NCBI GenBank assembly: GCA_002077065.1
Contig: NAJO01000039.1
Location: 359,656-423,655, forward strand
Source of the DNA: Cryoendolithus antarcticus
Taxonomy: Eukaryota > Ascomycota > Dothideomycetes > Cladosporiales > Cladosporiaceae
DNA length: 64,000 nucleotides
Direction: 5' to 3'
The position numbers and the translations under genes are program-made. The notes beneath the pieces are model-generated. The model ran no database searches, was not told the origin of the DNA, and saw only the letters and a program-made list of their open reading frames with translations. Within the stretch, counting starts at the first letter, position 1; every line of letters starts with the position of its first letter. Of the stretch, positions 43,323-54,384 are shown piece by piece.

Positions 43323-44187
43323 CGTACGGTGTATTGTTGGGTAGTGGTGGCCGGACCGAGGCAGGAGGGCGGCTTCGTTGCCTTGGGTGGAGGAGGGGGT
43401 GGAGTGGAGAGGTGAAGTGAAGTGAGTAGAGGGAGGTGGTCACGTTGCTTGTTTCGTGGAAAGATAGCTGGAGTGTGTAAAGTCCGGGGCTGCTCAGGCC
43501 GCGGTGAGAGCTGGGGGAGTCCGTGCAGGGGGAGGAAAGTTACAGGGGTGTCAACGAATATCCTCGGCGGCAGTCAGGAACTGATAGCAAAACATAAGAC
43601 GGGAATTGGTCGAGTCTGATACTTTCTCCGAAGCTCCCTCCTACGATCTAAAGCACTACAACGCGCACTATCGTGGGCCTGCGAATTGTTCTCCGTTCAT
43701 TTACGAGTCTCGACATATTATTGCCCTGGCCTTGATAGACCCCATCTACAGCTCACCCGAAAAGCTAATTCTGGCTTCACCCGTTGAGCACAGATACACG
43801 CAAAGCCACTGTGCAAGTGAGGCTCAACAAATCCCACGACGATCCGTCGTATTGCAGCCGCGCCGGAGTCCGGTGCTGTTGCTGACTGTGCTTCTCAGGA
43901 ACGGTGCAGAGATACAAAAGTGCTTGGGGACATAGCAAGAACATCATCAATAGTGAAGCATCAATTCGCCTTGCCAATGTTACAGATGATGTGCAGGAAC
44001 ACAGTAATACATACAAACGCCCAGAAAGTGCCTGCACGCTTGCCACACACTCAACTTCCCCCGAAGCCTCTCGTTCGTCGTCTCATCTATCAGTCTCCTT
44101 CCCACCTCCATCTCCCCCAAGTAAAGCCAACGCGCGCCTGATACGCTCGCTCGCCTCCATTGTACTGCTCTCATCATTCCGTGAATT
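43323..44187. other. intergenic, 865 bases, YHM2 promoter region
   Basis: Between citrate synthase and YHM2, both minus. No gene seen; presumed YHM2 promoter and citrate synthase 3' end. Confidence 0.5.
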
Positions 44188-45693
44188 TCAAAGCTTAGCA
44201 CCCACAAGCTTAGCCCACGCCTCAGTCGAGAAAGACTTGGGCCGCTCAATCGGCGCACCCACAGCGCGATCAATGATCAACTGCGGCAGCACACCCAGCG
44301 CTCGGCTAACACCAAACAACACAGTGTAGAAGTTCTGCTCCGTAAGCCCATAGTACTGCAGCAACACACCACTGTGCGCATCAACATTCGGGTACGGGTT
44401 CTTCGTCTTGCCGTGCTCGGTCAGCACGCCCGGCGCGATCTTGTAGACCTGCGACACGAGCTTGAACATTGGGTCGTCTGGCAAGTGCTTGAGCGCGAAC
44501 TCGCGCTGGGAGACGTAGCGCGGGTCGGTCTTGCGAAGCACGGCGTGGCCGTAGCCGGGCACGACGCGGCCGGATTTGAGAGTGTCCCAGAGGTATTTGG
44601 TGATGTTTGCGTCGCTGAGGTCGGAGCCGACGGTGTTCTTCATCTCTTGCAGCCATTTGAGGACTTCTTGGTTTGCGAGGCCGTGGAGGGGGCCGGCGAG
44701 ACCGTTCAGGCCGGCGGCGAGGGACAGGTAGGCGGATGACAAGGCAGAGCCAACGAGATGGGTGGTGTGGGCGCTGACGTTGCCGCCCTCGTGGTCGGTG
44801 TGGATGGTCAGGTAGAGGCGCATGAGCTCGACGAAGTCGGCGTTGTCGGCGAACCCGAGCTGGTTGGCCATGTTGTAGGAGTAGTCCTTGTCCTTCTGCG
44901 TGGCGGGGACCTTGCCATCTTTGTAGACGTTGCGGTAGATGCGCGCGGCGATGTTGGGCAGCTTGGCGATCAGGTCCATGCTGTCCTCGAAGGTGTGCTC
45001 CCAGTACTCGGCCTTCTTCATGCCCTTGGCGTATGCCTTGGCGAAGCTAGACTCGTGCTCGAGAGCTGTGACTGCGATGGAGAACTGTGCCATTGGGTGG
45101 AGGTCGCTTGGGCAGCGGTCAATGAGCTCGGTGACGAAGCTGGGTAGGTCGCTGCGAGCGGCCCACTCGGCGGACAAGTCGCGGACTTGCTGCTCGGATG
45201 GCACTTCACCGGTGAGGAGGAGCCAGAAGAGACCTTCTGGGAGAGGCTCGTTGCCGCCCGGAGCTTTGGGGAGCTGCTCCTGGCATTCTGGGATCGTTCG
45301 GCCGCGGAAGCGGATGCCCTCCTCGGAGTCGAGGACTGAGCCCTCCCAGACCAGCGACTTGATGCCGCGTGCACCACCGTATACTTGGTCGAGCGTGACC
45401 TCGCCAATGACCTTGCTGCCATAGTCTTTCTTGAGCTTCTTGATCTGCTCGATCTTCTCGGGCAGGCTGGCGGCAAAGGTCTCCTTGAGAGTCTGTGGGA
45501 GGGCTACTGATTAGCCAACTGCGAGGACAAGACGCTACCAGAAGCATCTTCATGCGCATGGCTGGGTCAGACTTACCGCACTCTTGCCAGCGTATCCTCG
45601 TGCGCCAGCGAATGCAAGTCTTTGCGATAGGGAGCTGGGCTGGGTAGCCATTACGCGGCGCAGCGCACCGCGGGAGATGCTAGAAGCAGCCAT
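44188..45693 (-). CDS. CIT1: mitochondrial citrate synthase
   Basis: Exons 45693-45577 and 45492-44188, giving 473 residues. The first exon codes for an Arg/Ser/Ala-rich mitochondrial transit peptide ([28 protein letters not shown]). The catalytic residues are in place: the His in [11 protein letters not shown] (about 307), the His in [13 protein letters not shown] (about 354) and the Asp in DAHSGVLL (about 411). The reaction condenses oxaloacetate with acetyl-CoA to citrate in the matrix. The length and the ending on a mature C-terminus (VGAKL, not a peroxisomal SKL-type signal) fit the mitochondrial rather than the peroxisomal isozyme. The gene is divergent from the Nrd1-like gene and directly upstream of YHM2. 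Confidence 0.96.
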
Positions 45694-46634
45694 TGTGAGT
45701 TTGGAGGTGCTACCGAGACAGTGATAAGAAAGTAAGAACGCTGTACGGAAGGCCGGAGCAGTGGCGCGTATGTTGCGATAGTGCTCGAGATATGTTTGGG
45801 ATCGGATGCGCAAGGGCAAAAAAGCACAGCTCCGCTTGGTAGAGTTCAGCGGAGGAGCTGTTGACGTCTGTGCATGCAGTGACAGGGGTGTGGGAGACTT
45901 CTCGGGAGTGGTCGGCGAAGGCGGATTCCGATAGCATGTAAACTGGAGGTGACGGGACCTGCTACTCACTGCTGCTGCAATATCAGGAGACCCATCATTG
46001 CCGTCGAGAGCCTCATGGTCACGTCCTATGTGTCACCTAGCCCATATGTGATCTACTGAGGTACGCTGTGCATGCACCGTGTATTCTCGTGCGTTCATAT
46101 GTCTCGGCATTGTTGAGCCGCACGTGCTTTCCGCTTCCACGCCCGGGCCGACTCCAGCCGCTTGGTATTTGCTCCTCGTGCTGACAGCAGCCACGTCGTT
46201 ACTATTCCTTCATCTCAATCATCCGCAAACATCACTGCGCATCCTCCGGAATCCGTAAATCAGCATATCACGCACGTATCGAGACAGTCCGCCCCCGCTG
46301 CTGTGGCCCACTCGCCATCTCCGACACTCCAGGCCTGTCGCCCAAGGAACTGCGACGCCTGCTAGGCTTCTTCACCCGACTGCACGCCATCCTTGACAGT
46401 CACTTGCACTGCGACAGTAGGCTCGTACTTCAATCACGCACATCGCTCGATCGCGTAGAGATCAGCACCTGATTTAGTGTCGCCGAGCCAAACCCAGCAG
46501 AGCACTGCTAACAGAGACCTGTGTTGTAGAACTCACTTAGCGTGACATTCCACTGGCCCAGGTCTAGTGCCATCCTGACAGCATCCGCAGTACACAGTAG
46601 AAGGTGCAATACTCTAGGCTTGTAGGCTGCAGTC
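45694..46634. other. divergent intergenic region, 941 bases
   Basis: Holds the promoters of citrate synthase (-) and the Nrd1-like gene (+). No gene or named element that I can support. Confidence 0.5.
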
Positions 46635-48932
46635 ATGGCCACCCCACCGCTGAGTGAACTGGAGCCGTTGCTCGCGTCTCTCAACACACACAAAGCGCCT
46701 GGCGCGAGTAAGGCCAAAATTGGCTTGTTGACCAAGATCGCCGTGAACAACATTCAGCATGAACAGCAGATCACTCAGTCACTGTACCGTGCTCTTAAGA
46801 AGGCCCCGGCCACGCATAAGCTCGGTGTTCTGTATGTCATAGACAGTATCATCCGCCAATGGATCGATGGTGCAAAGAAAGCAGGTTTGGATATCCACAT
46901 CGAGGGTAGGGGCGAGGCAGGCACATATCCCGCTGCCATCAAGCGTGTCACTGAGCTTATGCCCGCATTGATCGACGACTTGCTCAAGGACCTGCCAGCA
47001 GACCAGAAGCCCAAGCTCGAGAACATACTTGCCATCTGGGAGCGTGCCGGTACATTCCCTGCTGCGCTGCTTGAAGACTCGAAGAGGAAGGTCAGCACAC
47101 CTGCTGCCCATGTGAATGGCGCTGGCACTGCTCCAGCGCCACTACAGGCAGTCAAGAAGCCTGTTGGTGAGAAGTCGATCGCTCCTATCCCTACGAGACC
47201 TACCCACACGCCTATTGGCTACCCACCGCAGCACATGTATGACCAAGGGTTTCTTGTGCGCAAAGGCGATAGTGTTCAGAAGCCTGCGTCGAGTAGTGCA
47301 CCGCAGGTACCCGCTTCGACGATGCAACATGCACCTCCACCACAGTCTGCGCCAGCCCCTGCACCGCCATCTCAAGATGTCAACAGCATCCTGGCAGCGC
47401 TTCGTATGGCCGCACCACCTCCACAACAGCAGCCTGTCGCTCAAACTGCTGCACCGCCGGCTGTCCCACAGGGCCAGCTCCCTCCTAACTTCGCTGCCAT
47501 GCTTGGCTCCGCAAACGGCTTTTCTCAACATCCCGCGCCGCCGCAGCACCAGCCAAGCTATCCTCCTCCACCGACACAATTCCAGCCGCCTCCTTTCTTG
47601 CCACCAGGCTTTCAGCCACCACCAGGATTCCCGGCGTTCCTTCCTCCTCCGCCGTCGGTACCGCAACAGTATGCTCTAGCGCCGCCACCTCCACAGCAAG
47701 CGCCTGGGCAGGCAGACCCACTGGCATCGCTACGCGGGGTGCTTCCGCCAAACATCGTTAACGACCAGCAAAAGCTGATCAGGGCACTGAACTTGCTACA
47801 AGAGCTACAGAAGGAGGGAGTCCCGATGGACCAATGGGGTCCGGTCATACAAGCATTGGACGAACAGAGTAGTCCGCCACAGCAGTCTGGGCAGTACAAT
47901 GATTACAACGGCAACGGCACATCTCGAGGCAGGAGCAGGAGTCCGGCCCGTGGCGGCAACAATAACAACAACAACGGCAGAGGTAGTCCAGTCTATAATG
48001 CCTACCAAGGCCCAGTAGACGATCAGCGGAGCGGGCGCAACGGCAACAACAAGCAACGCTATCGACAACGCTCTCCTCTACGCGCGAGCCCACTCCCTCC
48101 ATCTTTCCAGCCTCCGCCGCCATCGGGTCAGAAGTTCGTCCAATTTGACCCCTCTCTTCCCTCAGACAGTATCCGTGTCCTGTCTCGCACGCTGTTCGTC
48201 GGCGGGGCGAATGGCTCGCAGACTGAGATTGCAGAGCTATTCGGCCGCTTTGGCCAAGTCGCTTCCTGCATTCCGAATCGCGAGAAACGCCACGCCTTTG
48301 TCAAGATGACTACGAGAGACTACACGCTCGCCGCCAAAGCTGGCGTCGACGCACTGCAATCTGCCAACGATCGCGACACCATGGGCATTGCGAGACAAGT
48401 GAAATGGGGTGTCGGCTTTGGCCCGCGTGAGTGCTTCGACTACACTCGCGGCGAGAGCGTCATTCCAATCCAACGTTTGACAGATGCGGATATGAAGTGG
48501 ATCAAGACTGCGCCCTACGGCGGGACTGGTGGGCAGGACTTGGTGGCAGGGATGGTGCTCGAGGAGCCTGATATTGAGATTGGTGCGGGTGTTAGCAGTA
48601 AGGCGATGAGTAGGCGGGTTGGGCCGGGGGAGCAGGAGAAAGGTCAGATCCACCATCAGCACCAACAACAGCAGCAGCAGCAACAGGCGCCAGTACAGCA
48701 GTTTCAGCAGCAGCAGCAGCAGCAACAGCCCAAGAGGCAGGACAATCGGCAGCATGGTGGAGGTGGGAAGAGGGGCAGGCATGCGCATCACTCGAGGGAT
48801 GATGTAGGAGGCTATGGAGGCGGAACAGCGCCTCAGGGGTTCGTGCGGCCGGAGCCGTTGACGCCTGTCGCGGTGGCTACGCCCCCTGCTGTGCCAGGGT
48901 TCGGCTTTACGTTACCTGGCAATTTTAGGTAA
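46635..48932 (+). CDS. CID-RRM RNA-binding transcription terminator, Nrd1/Seb1 family
   Basis: A single exon of 765 residues. Residues 1-155 form a CTD-interacting domain (LNTHKAPGASKAKIGLLTK, HKLGVLYVIDSIIRQW) that binds the RNA polymerase II C-terminal tail. A long Pro/Gln-rich disordered part follows (to about 500), with an RS/RG patch (RGRSRSPARGG). An RRM is at about 515-595 (RTLFVGG as RNP2-like, HAFVKMTTRD as RNP1-like), followed by the conserved WGVGFGPRECFDY and GESVIPIQRLT block of Nrd1/Seb1. The tail has two glutamine runs and a basic segment. Family members direct 3'-end processing or termination. Domain order is diagnostic. Confidence 0.9.
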   Translation: MATPPLSELEPLLASLNTHKAPGASKAKIGLLTKIAVNNIQHEQQITQSLYRALKKAPATHKLGVLYVIDSIIRQWIDGAKKAGLDIHIEGRGEAGTYPAAIKRVTELMPALIDDLLKDLPADQKPKLENILAIWERAGTFPAALLEDSKRKVSTPAAHVNGAGTAPAPLQAVKKPVGEKSIAPIPTRPTHTPIGYPPQHMYDQGFLVRKGDSVQKPASSSAPQVPASTMQHAPPPQSAPAPAPPSQDVNSILAALRMAAPPPQQQPVAQTAAPPAVPQGQLPPNFAAMLGSANGFSQHPAPPQHQPSYPPPPTQFQPPPFLPPGFQPPPGFPAFLPPPPSVPQQYALAPPPPQQAPGQADPLASLRGVLPPNIVNDQQKLIRALNLLQELQKEGVPMDQWGPVIQALDEQSSPPQQSGQYNDYNGNGTSRGRSRSPARGGNNNNNNGRGSPVYNAYQGPVDDQRSGRNGNNKQRYRQRSPLRASPLPPSFQPPPPSGQKFVQFDPSLPSDSIRVLSRTLFVGGANGSQTEIAELFGRFGQVASCIPNREKRHAFVKMTTRDYTLAAKAGVDALQSANDRDTMGIARQVKWGVGFGPRECFDYTRGESVIPIQRLTDADMKWIKTAPYGGTGGQDLVAGMVLEEPDIEIGAGVSSKAMSRRVGPGEQEKGQIHHQHQQQQQQQQAPVQQFQQQQQQQQPKRQDNRQHGGGGKRGRHAHHSRDDVGGYGGGTAPQGFVRPEPLTPVAVATPPAVPGFGFTLPGNFR
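48653..48733 (+). repeat. polyglutamine CAG/CAA microsatellite in the Nrd1-like gene
   Basis: Two runs of CAG/CAA codons, each about eight glutamines, separated by APVQQF, near residues 674-700. The codons are mixed CAG and CAA, as in an aged or stabilised repeat. Confidence 0.8.
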
Positions 48933-50227
48933 AGGAGGGGCGATTTTGCTGGATAGGACATGTGTGCTCTGCTTGGAAAGAGCAACTTGCTTAGGCATCT
49001 GTACTGTACACCGGAACAGAAACAGGGCTTGGGTACTGCCTTTGAAAGTCATGAGTTGCTACAATTCAATTTCCGAAAGTAGTCATGTAATCTCTCTCAC
49101 CAGCGCATCCTAGCTCAAATGACACTCGCAGTCAACATGATAGTAGCACAAGACACTTTGAGACTTTTGAAAGAGCCAAGGTAGCGGGAAACGGGTGACT
49201 GACATCGAGGACACTCGCGGTGTCTGTATCCATGCAGAGCGACTGACGCGGCTGTAGAACTTGGTGAACCTCAGTCTCATATCTGATCAGTCTCTCTAGG
49301 CCATCTCGCTTTTGGAAACGCTAACATATGCTACAACACAGCAATAGAATTACTACATTGCTGCACGGAGAGATAAGAGCGTGGTATGCCAGGGTTAGGG
49401 GTGCTTGCCCTAACCACAACTTGGGGTTAACTATTCCACCATCAATATGACCACAACATTGCATCAAGGCGTCTTCAAGGCATTGTGTCGTAGTAGATAT
49501 GGTTTTGACCATTATGGCTGAATAGCCGCTGGTTTTGGGCGGGTACGATCCAGCACTGGGCCTGATTCTGCCACAGATGGAACCGGTTCTCGATTTGGAT
49601 GAAGAAAGGGGGAATGCGCTGAACAGTCCGAAGCATGCAACGCCATATCTAATCGCACAACGACACGGAGGGCAAGCGATCTGGGGTGCAGCAGCGCCGC
49701 AAGGCAAGGCAAGTAGTATTGGGTATACATATATATACAAGACTAGCGTATCGCCGGTACCATCTCAGCTAGGTCGGCATCTGCATCAGCTTCAGCATCA
49801 GTCCCAGAAAACTTTCCCGCCCATGGGCACATGATCTCGTCCATACCCTGCAGGTGATGCAGCAGCTGTCAGGTCCACCCCTAGCAGCTATATGGGGCCA
49901 AGTCCAGATGCTCTTGGTCTCAGTCCTGAGCGTCTTGCTGCTGGTCGTCGTCACTAGCTCGGTCAGTCGAGGTGCCCGCTGCGTTTCAGCACCCAAGCCG
50001 TGCGAGACGCTGTCGGAAATCTATTGATACAACGCTTCTAATGACGCCGGCGGTCCATACGATGTGAGCGACAGCGCAGCCAGAGTCGTGGCACTCTCGT
50101 CACACTAGCTGAGACGGGTGTCGCATTTGCGATTAGCGTTCGGCAGCGCAACGCATCCACCAAAGATCATCTGGCCATAGCTCCGTCGCAGCGGTGTAAC
50201 CGGCGAATGCCCAGTGAAAGAGCTGCC
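48933..50227. other. convergent intergenic region, about 1.3 kb
   Basis: Lies between the 3' ends of the Nrd1-like gene (+) and homoaconitase (-). It contains the hairpin at 49393-49415. Frames of 60-140 codons are present without motif support. Confidence 0.45.
49393..49415. repeat. perfect 8-bp inverted repeat, GGTTAGGG / CCCTAACC
   Basis: GGTTAGGG (49393-49400) is followed after seven bases by its exact complement CCCTAACC (49408-49415). The arms resemble the TTAGGG telomere unit, but only one unit is present per arm. Confidence 0.5.
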
Positions 50228-52708
50228 TCATTTCCCACCGGCCAACTCCTTCCTCACCCATCCCTCCAAGCCTCCCTGTGCAATGATGTCTTGCACATTC
50301 GGCGGGAGCTCACCAACACTCTGCTTCCACTCCTCGCCAGCTTCACCTTCCTTGACCACGACTTCGCTCCTTGCGACGTCCCATGTGAAAGTCCAGCCTG
50401 TTCGAATCGTGAGGTCTGATGCGGGGCTGCTCAGTGGAGCAGGCGGAGGAGAGTCCAGTGACTGTGAGTTTTGCTCTGGCTCAGTGATCGCAGGAGGCTT
50501 CACAGAAGGAGCAGAAGAGGAGACTGATAGAGCTGGGAAAGCAGCTCTCAGTCTTTCAATGAGTCGTGGCACCTCAACGCCCATGAGCGCATTATTGATG
50601 CTGTTTCGAGAGAAGATGTTGCCAAAGCTCCCCGCCACTACCATCGGGATACCCTTCGCCAGCACAGCCGTCGCTGCCTGCTCGCGGCTACTTCCGCAGC
50701 CGAAATTGAAGCCGGAGACCAGGATATCGCCCTTCTTCGCGATATCAGAGAAAGCAGGGTCGTAGTTCTCCATCGTCACTGTAGCCATCTTAGCGGGCGA
50801 GGAGGAGAAAGCATCATCGTAGGTGTATTTGCCGGGATAAATGGCATCGGTGTTGATGTTGTCTGCGTTGCACCACAGGATCTCGCCTGTGACTTTGGCA
50901 GGGAAGCCGGGTAGAATGGGTGTGAGGGACTTCGCCCCGGACGTCGAGTCTGAGACATCTTGAGACGCCGGACCGAGCTTTGCCTCAGCAGCTGAGATAG
51001 CAGCGTCTGCGTCTGCGATGAGCTTCTCGAGCGCGTCTTCCATCGAGAGCGTCGTGTAGCCTCCTTCGCCGCGAGTCACGCCTTCCCAGCCTTCCTGCTT
51101 GGTGAACCAGCCTGGACCGGCGATCTTGCCTTGCAGAGCGCTTGCCGAGACCACCTCGGGAGATGCGAGGTAGGCTTTAGCGTCTGTGCTACCCATGCGA
51201 CCCTTGAAGTTGCGATTCGAAGCTGAGATGCCGACTTCGCCGGGTTCGAGCAGACCAGTGCCAAGACCGATGCATGGCCCGCATCCTGAGGGTAGCTCCT
51301 GGGCGCCTGCTTCGACCAGTGCTTGCCAGTCGCCCTGTTCGATTGCTGCTTGCTGCTCCGGCAGAGAGGCGGCTGCGATGTAGAAGTTCACGCCAGAAGC
51401 GATCTTTGGGATCTTGCCATCATTGGCTTTGGCAGCATCCTTGAAGACCTTCGCCGCAGCAGCGATGTCACTTCGCCGGCTATTGGTGCACGACACGAGG
51501 TATGCCTTGTTCACCTTGATGTCCTGTGCCTCAAGCTCTGACAGAGGGGTAGCAACTTTGACGCTGTTGGGTCCGGAGACGTAGGGCGTGAGAGTCGAGA
51601 GATCAAGGAAGAGTTCTTTGGCGTACTTCGCGCCCTTATCCGCCGCCAATGGTGCATCAAACAGCTCGTTCAGTCGTTCGTGATTGAAGCGAAGGGTCGT
51701 TGGGCTTGCAGTCTGCGACGCAGTACCGAATATAGATGCGTCAGTCGCCTTGGCTCGCAGCCAGCCTTTCAAGATGTTGTCGATTGGGAACAGACCGCTC
51801 AATGCGCCCCATTCTGTTGTCATGTTGGCAATGGCCAGCCGGTCGTCTACAGGTAATGTTCGCATGGTCTCTTCAGTCCCGGTGAACTCGATAGCATGGT
51901 TGAGCACCTCATCATTGTTGAAGAGTCCACATAGTGCCACGATCACGTCTTTACCAGTCACTCCAATTGGAAGTACGCCAGTCAACGTGACTTTGGCTAT
52001 GGGTGGGATCTGCCACCATGTCCTCCCTGTAGCCCATATGCTCGCAGCGTCTGTCCTCACTACAGGCGTTCCCAAGCAGCCAACACCGCCGTACATGTTC
52101 GTATGACTGTCACTCGCGACTGCCAATGTGCCCGGCCATGCGTAGCCCTCCTCCACCATGATCTGATGTCCAATGCCACGCCCTGCTGGGTAGAAGTCCA
52201 CGCCTTGATCCTTCGCAAAGTTCTCAATCTGCGAGTACTTCTTCAGGTTCTTCTCGCTCTTGTTCTGCACATCGTGGTCCAGAGTCATGACTATCTGATC
52301 CCGATCGTGGATCTTCGATGCGCCGATCGACATGAACTTGGTCGCAACGGGCCAGGAGTTGTCGTGGGTCATGCATTTGTGCGGTGAGAGGGTCACATAG
52401 TCGCCGGACTTGACGACCTTGCCCTCTGCGAGGTCTAAGCTGTAGCGCTGGACAATCTTCTCGGTAAGCGTCTGCGGGGTTGCTGGGGCGGTGGTCGATC
52501 GGCTGAGCAGCTCAGGCGAGATGCTCTCAAGCTGGGAGTGAAAGGCATGGATCGGCTCTGCTTGTCGGACAGAGCGTGCTGTCGTGATGTACCGGGGTCG
52601 ATGGTAGAGGTATGCTGAACTTCGTTCGGTCCGTATTGTCGTGCCTGCTCTTCGCCATGTTGAGGCCCTGTGAAGCGAGAGCCGACTAGCACACCGCAAG
52701 GACGCCAT
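50228..52708 (-). CDS. LYS4: homoaconitase, lysine biosynthesis
   Basis: A single exon of 826 residues from the ATG before [15 protein letters not shown], an Arg/Ser-rich mitochondrial transit peptide. Aconitase-superfamily motifs are intact: [25 protein letters not shown] with the first cluster Cys, then SCTNSRRSD and [12 protein letters not shown] with the other [4Fe-4S] cysteines, and [10 protein letters not shown]. The C-terminal swivel domain holds [11 protein letters not shown]. The text around these motifs matches fungal homoaconitase (LysF/Lys4) rather than the TCA aconitase. It converts homocitrate to homoisocitrate via homoaconitate in the alpha-aminoadipate pathway. It is divergent from SER1. 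Confidence 0.93.
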   Translation of the reverse strand: MASLRCASRLSLHRASTWRRAGTTIRTERSSAYLYHRPRYITTARSVRQAEPIHAFHSQLESISPELLSRSTTAPATPQTLTEKIVQRYSLDLAEGKVVKSGDYVTLSPHKCMTHDNSWPVATKFMSIGASKIHDRDQIVMTLDHDVQNKSEKNLKKYSQIENFAKDQGVDFYPAGRGIGHQIMVEEGYAWPGTLAVASDSHTNMYGGVGCLGTPVVRTDAASIWATGRTWWQIPPIAKVTLTGVLPIGVTGKDVIVALCGLFNNDEVLNHAIEFTGTEETMRTLPVDDRLAIANMTTEWGALSGLFPIDNILKGWLRAKATDASIFGTASQTASPTTLRFNHERLNELFDAPLAADKGAKYAKELFLDLSTLTPYVSGPNSVKVATPLSELEAQDIKVNKAYLVSCTNSRRSDIAAAAKVFKDAAKANDGKIPKIASGVNFYIAAASLPEQQAAIEQGDWQALVEAGAQELPSGCGPCIGLGTGLLEPGEVGISASNRNFKGRMGSTDAKAYLASPEVVSASALQGKIAGPGWFTKQEGWEGVTRGEGGYTTLSMEDALEKLIADADAAISAAEAKLGPASQDVSDSTSGAKSLTPILPGFPAKVTGEILWCNADNINTDAIYPGKYTYDDAFSSSPAKMATVTMENYDPAFSDIAKKGDILVSGFNFGCGSSREQAATAVLAKGIPMVVAGSFGNIFSRNSINNALMGVEVPRLIERLRAAFPALSVSSSAPSVKPPAITEPEQNSQSLDSPPPAPLSSPASDLTIRTGWTFTWDVARSEVVVKEGEAGEEWKQSVGELPPNVQDIIAQGGLEGWVRKELAGGK

Positions 52709-53139
52709 GATATGAGGTCCACGGAGAGCCCTCGCGCCAAATATGTGATGTTTGACGCCTCCCTCTCTGTAAGAGTCGGAACGCGCCTGTGGAACTACAA
52801 GAAGTGATATCTGTTGCTCAGTGCCGGTGAGAGCTGCGGACTTGTAACCTTGACACCCCAGTGCCTCACAGTCACAACAATGGAGCACTCCACTATCGCA
52901 GGTAAGAAGATGGTAAGATTCACTACATTCAAGATCCTTGAAGAGGCATATGTAAGATACCTTATTCAAATAAATCCAATGCTCCACGATCCACCTCCGC
53001 GATTCGGCATTTGGAGAAGCCGAGATCGCTAGAGTCACCTTAAATTATGGTCACAGTATATGCTCACTCTCTTACGAACATAGCACTGGGCCGATTCTTG
53101 TCCCAGCCGAGACAATAGGAGCTTACCTGATCGGTCAAC
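52709..53139. promoter_or_regulatory. shared divergent promoter of LYS4 and SER1
   Basis: 431 bases between two amino-acid biosynthesis start codons. It carries one TGACTC element at 53032-53037. The LYS4 frame stays open upstream through this region to 53038 but contains no ATG, so I do not read it as coding. Confidence 0.6.
53032..53037 (-). promoter_or_regulatory. TGACTC, candidate Gcn4/CpcA (CPRE) site
   Basis: TGACTC on the minus strand, GAGTCA on plus. It lies about 100 bases before the SER1 start and about 325 before LYS4. TGACTC is the core bound by Gcn4/CpcA under amino-acid starvation; the six-base match alone is weak. Confidence 0.45.
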
Positions 53140-54384
53140 ATGCCACGCAGGGAAGACGTCCATTACTTTGGCGCAGGTCCAGCACCTCTACCAACACCTG
53201 TATTGGAGGAAGCAGCCAAAGTATTACTCAACTACAACGATACGGGTATCGGTATAACAGAAATATCTCACCGATCACCTGAGGCAAATGCGATTCTTGC
53301 TCATGCACAAGACGCGCTTCGTCAATTGCTTGACATACCCGCTGGCGATGGACCAGAAGGCTTCCAAATCCTCTTTCTACAAGGTGGTGGCAGCGGTGAA
53401 TTCAGTGCCGTCGTCTACAACCTCGTTTCTGTTTGGTTGGCAAAGCGAACAAAGGGATTGGACGAGACAAAGGCGGCAGAGGAGGTAGCTAAGTTACGAT
53501 TGGACTATCTGGTCACCGGCTCCTGGTCGTTGAAGGCGTCGCAGGAGGCTGCCCGGCTAATTGGCAAGGAGCATGTCAATATCGTCACCGATTCGAGAGA
53601 GCACCGCAATGGCAAATTCGGCGTCATCCCGTCTGCGGACACCTACAAGCCCTCGGCAATCGCCGCAGATGTCGCCTTGACCTACTACTGTGACAATGAG
53701 ACAGTGGATGGGGTCGAGTTCCAGTCTGCACCTGAGGGCGAGAACCTCGTCGCAGACATGAGCTCAAACTTCCTCTCACGTAAGGTCGACGTCCGGAAAC
53801 ACATCGCTATCTTCGGCGGCGCACAAAAGAACATCGGCACTACAGGCATCACGATTGCGATTATCTCGAACAAGATTCTCCCGCCTCACGCAGCAATGGC
53901 AGACTCAGTCTCGATGCGCAGGTTAGGTCTCTCAGTGGGGCCTGTGATCCTTGACTACCCCACGGTAGCGAAGAACAACAGCCTCTACAACACACTGCCC
54001 ATCTTTGACGTCTGGATTGCTGGCCGCGTGATGCAGCGACTGCTAGACGCTTCAGAGGGACAGACACCACGCATCGCAACACAGCAAGCAGAATCGGACA
54101 AGAAGGCTAGGGATCTCTACGCTGTGCTCGATGGCAGTGATGTGTACACTGTAGTACCCGACAAGAGTGTACGGAGCAGGATGAACCTGTGCTTCAGGAT
54201 CAAGGGCGGAGACGCAGATGCTGAGAAGGCTTTCCTCAAGGGCGCAGAAAGCAGAGGGCTGTTCGGACTGAAAGGTCACCGCAGCGTTGGAGGCATTCGC
54301 GCGAGCAACTACAACGCAGTGTCCCTGGCAGCGGTGGAGAAGCTAATACAGTACCTGAAGGACTTCGCCGACGGTAAGGCATGA
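53140..54384 (+). CDS. SER1: phosphoserine aminotransferase
   Basis: A single exon of 414 residues. The N-terminal FGAGPAPLPTPVLEEA is the family start, followed by ISHRSPEAN. FLQGGGSGEFSAVVYNL forms the PLP phosphate loop and FGGAQKNIG carries the PLP-binding lysine (Lys230). C-terminal motifs RMNLCFRI and GLKGHRSVGGIRASNYNA bind substrate. The enzyme makes phosphoserine from 3-phosphohydroxypyruvate and glutamate in the cytosol. Length and all key motifs are normal. It shares its promoter with LYS4. Confidence 0.95.
   Translation: MPRREDVHYFGAGPAPLPTPVLEEAAKVLLNYNDTGIGITEISHRSPEANAILAHAQDALRQLLDIPAGDGPEGFQILFLQGGGSGEFSAVVYNLVSVWLAKRTKGLDETKAAEEVAKLRLDYLVTGSWSLKASQEAARLIGKEHVNIVTDSREHRNGKFGVIPSADTYKPSAIAADVALTYYCDNETVDGVEFQSAPEGENLVADMSSNFLSRKVDVRKHIAIFGGAQKNIGTTGITIAIISNKILPPHAAMADSVSMRRLGLSVGPVILDYPTVAKNNSLYNTLPIFDVWIAGRVMQRLLDASEGQTPRIATQQAESDKKARDLYAVLDGSDVYTVVPDKSVRSRMNLCFRIKGGDADAEKAFLKGAESRGLFGLKGHRSVGGIRASNYNAVSLAAVEKLIQYLKDFADGKA

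Noticed and set aside
50380..50420. GTTCGAATC, resembling a tRNA B box
   Set aside because: It lies inside the LYS4 coding region and there is no A box or cloverleaf around it.
52709..53038. In-frame 110-codon extension upstream of the LYS4 ATG
   Set aside because: It contains no ATG, opens only from a GTG, and its Cys/His-rich text is unlike a transit peptide. The ATG at 52708 starts a good mitochondrial targeting sequence.
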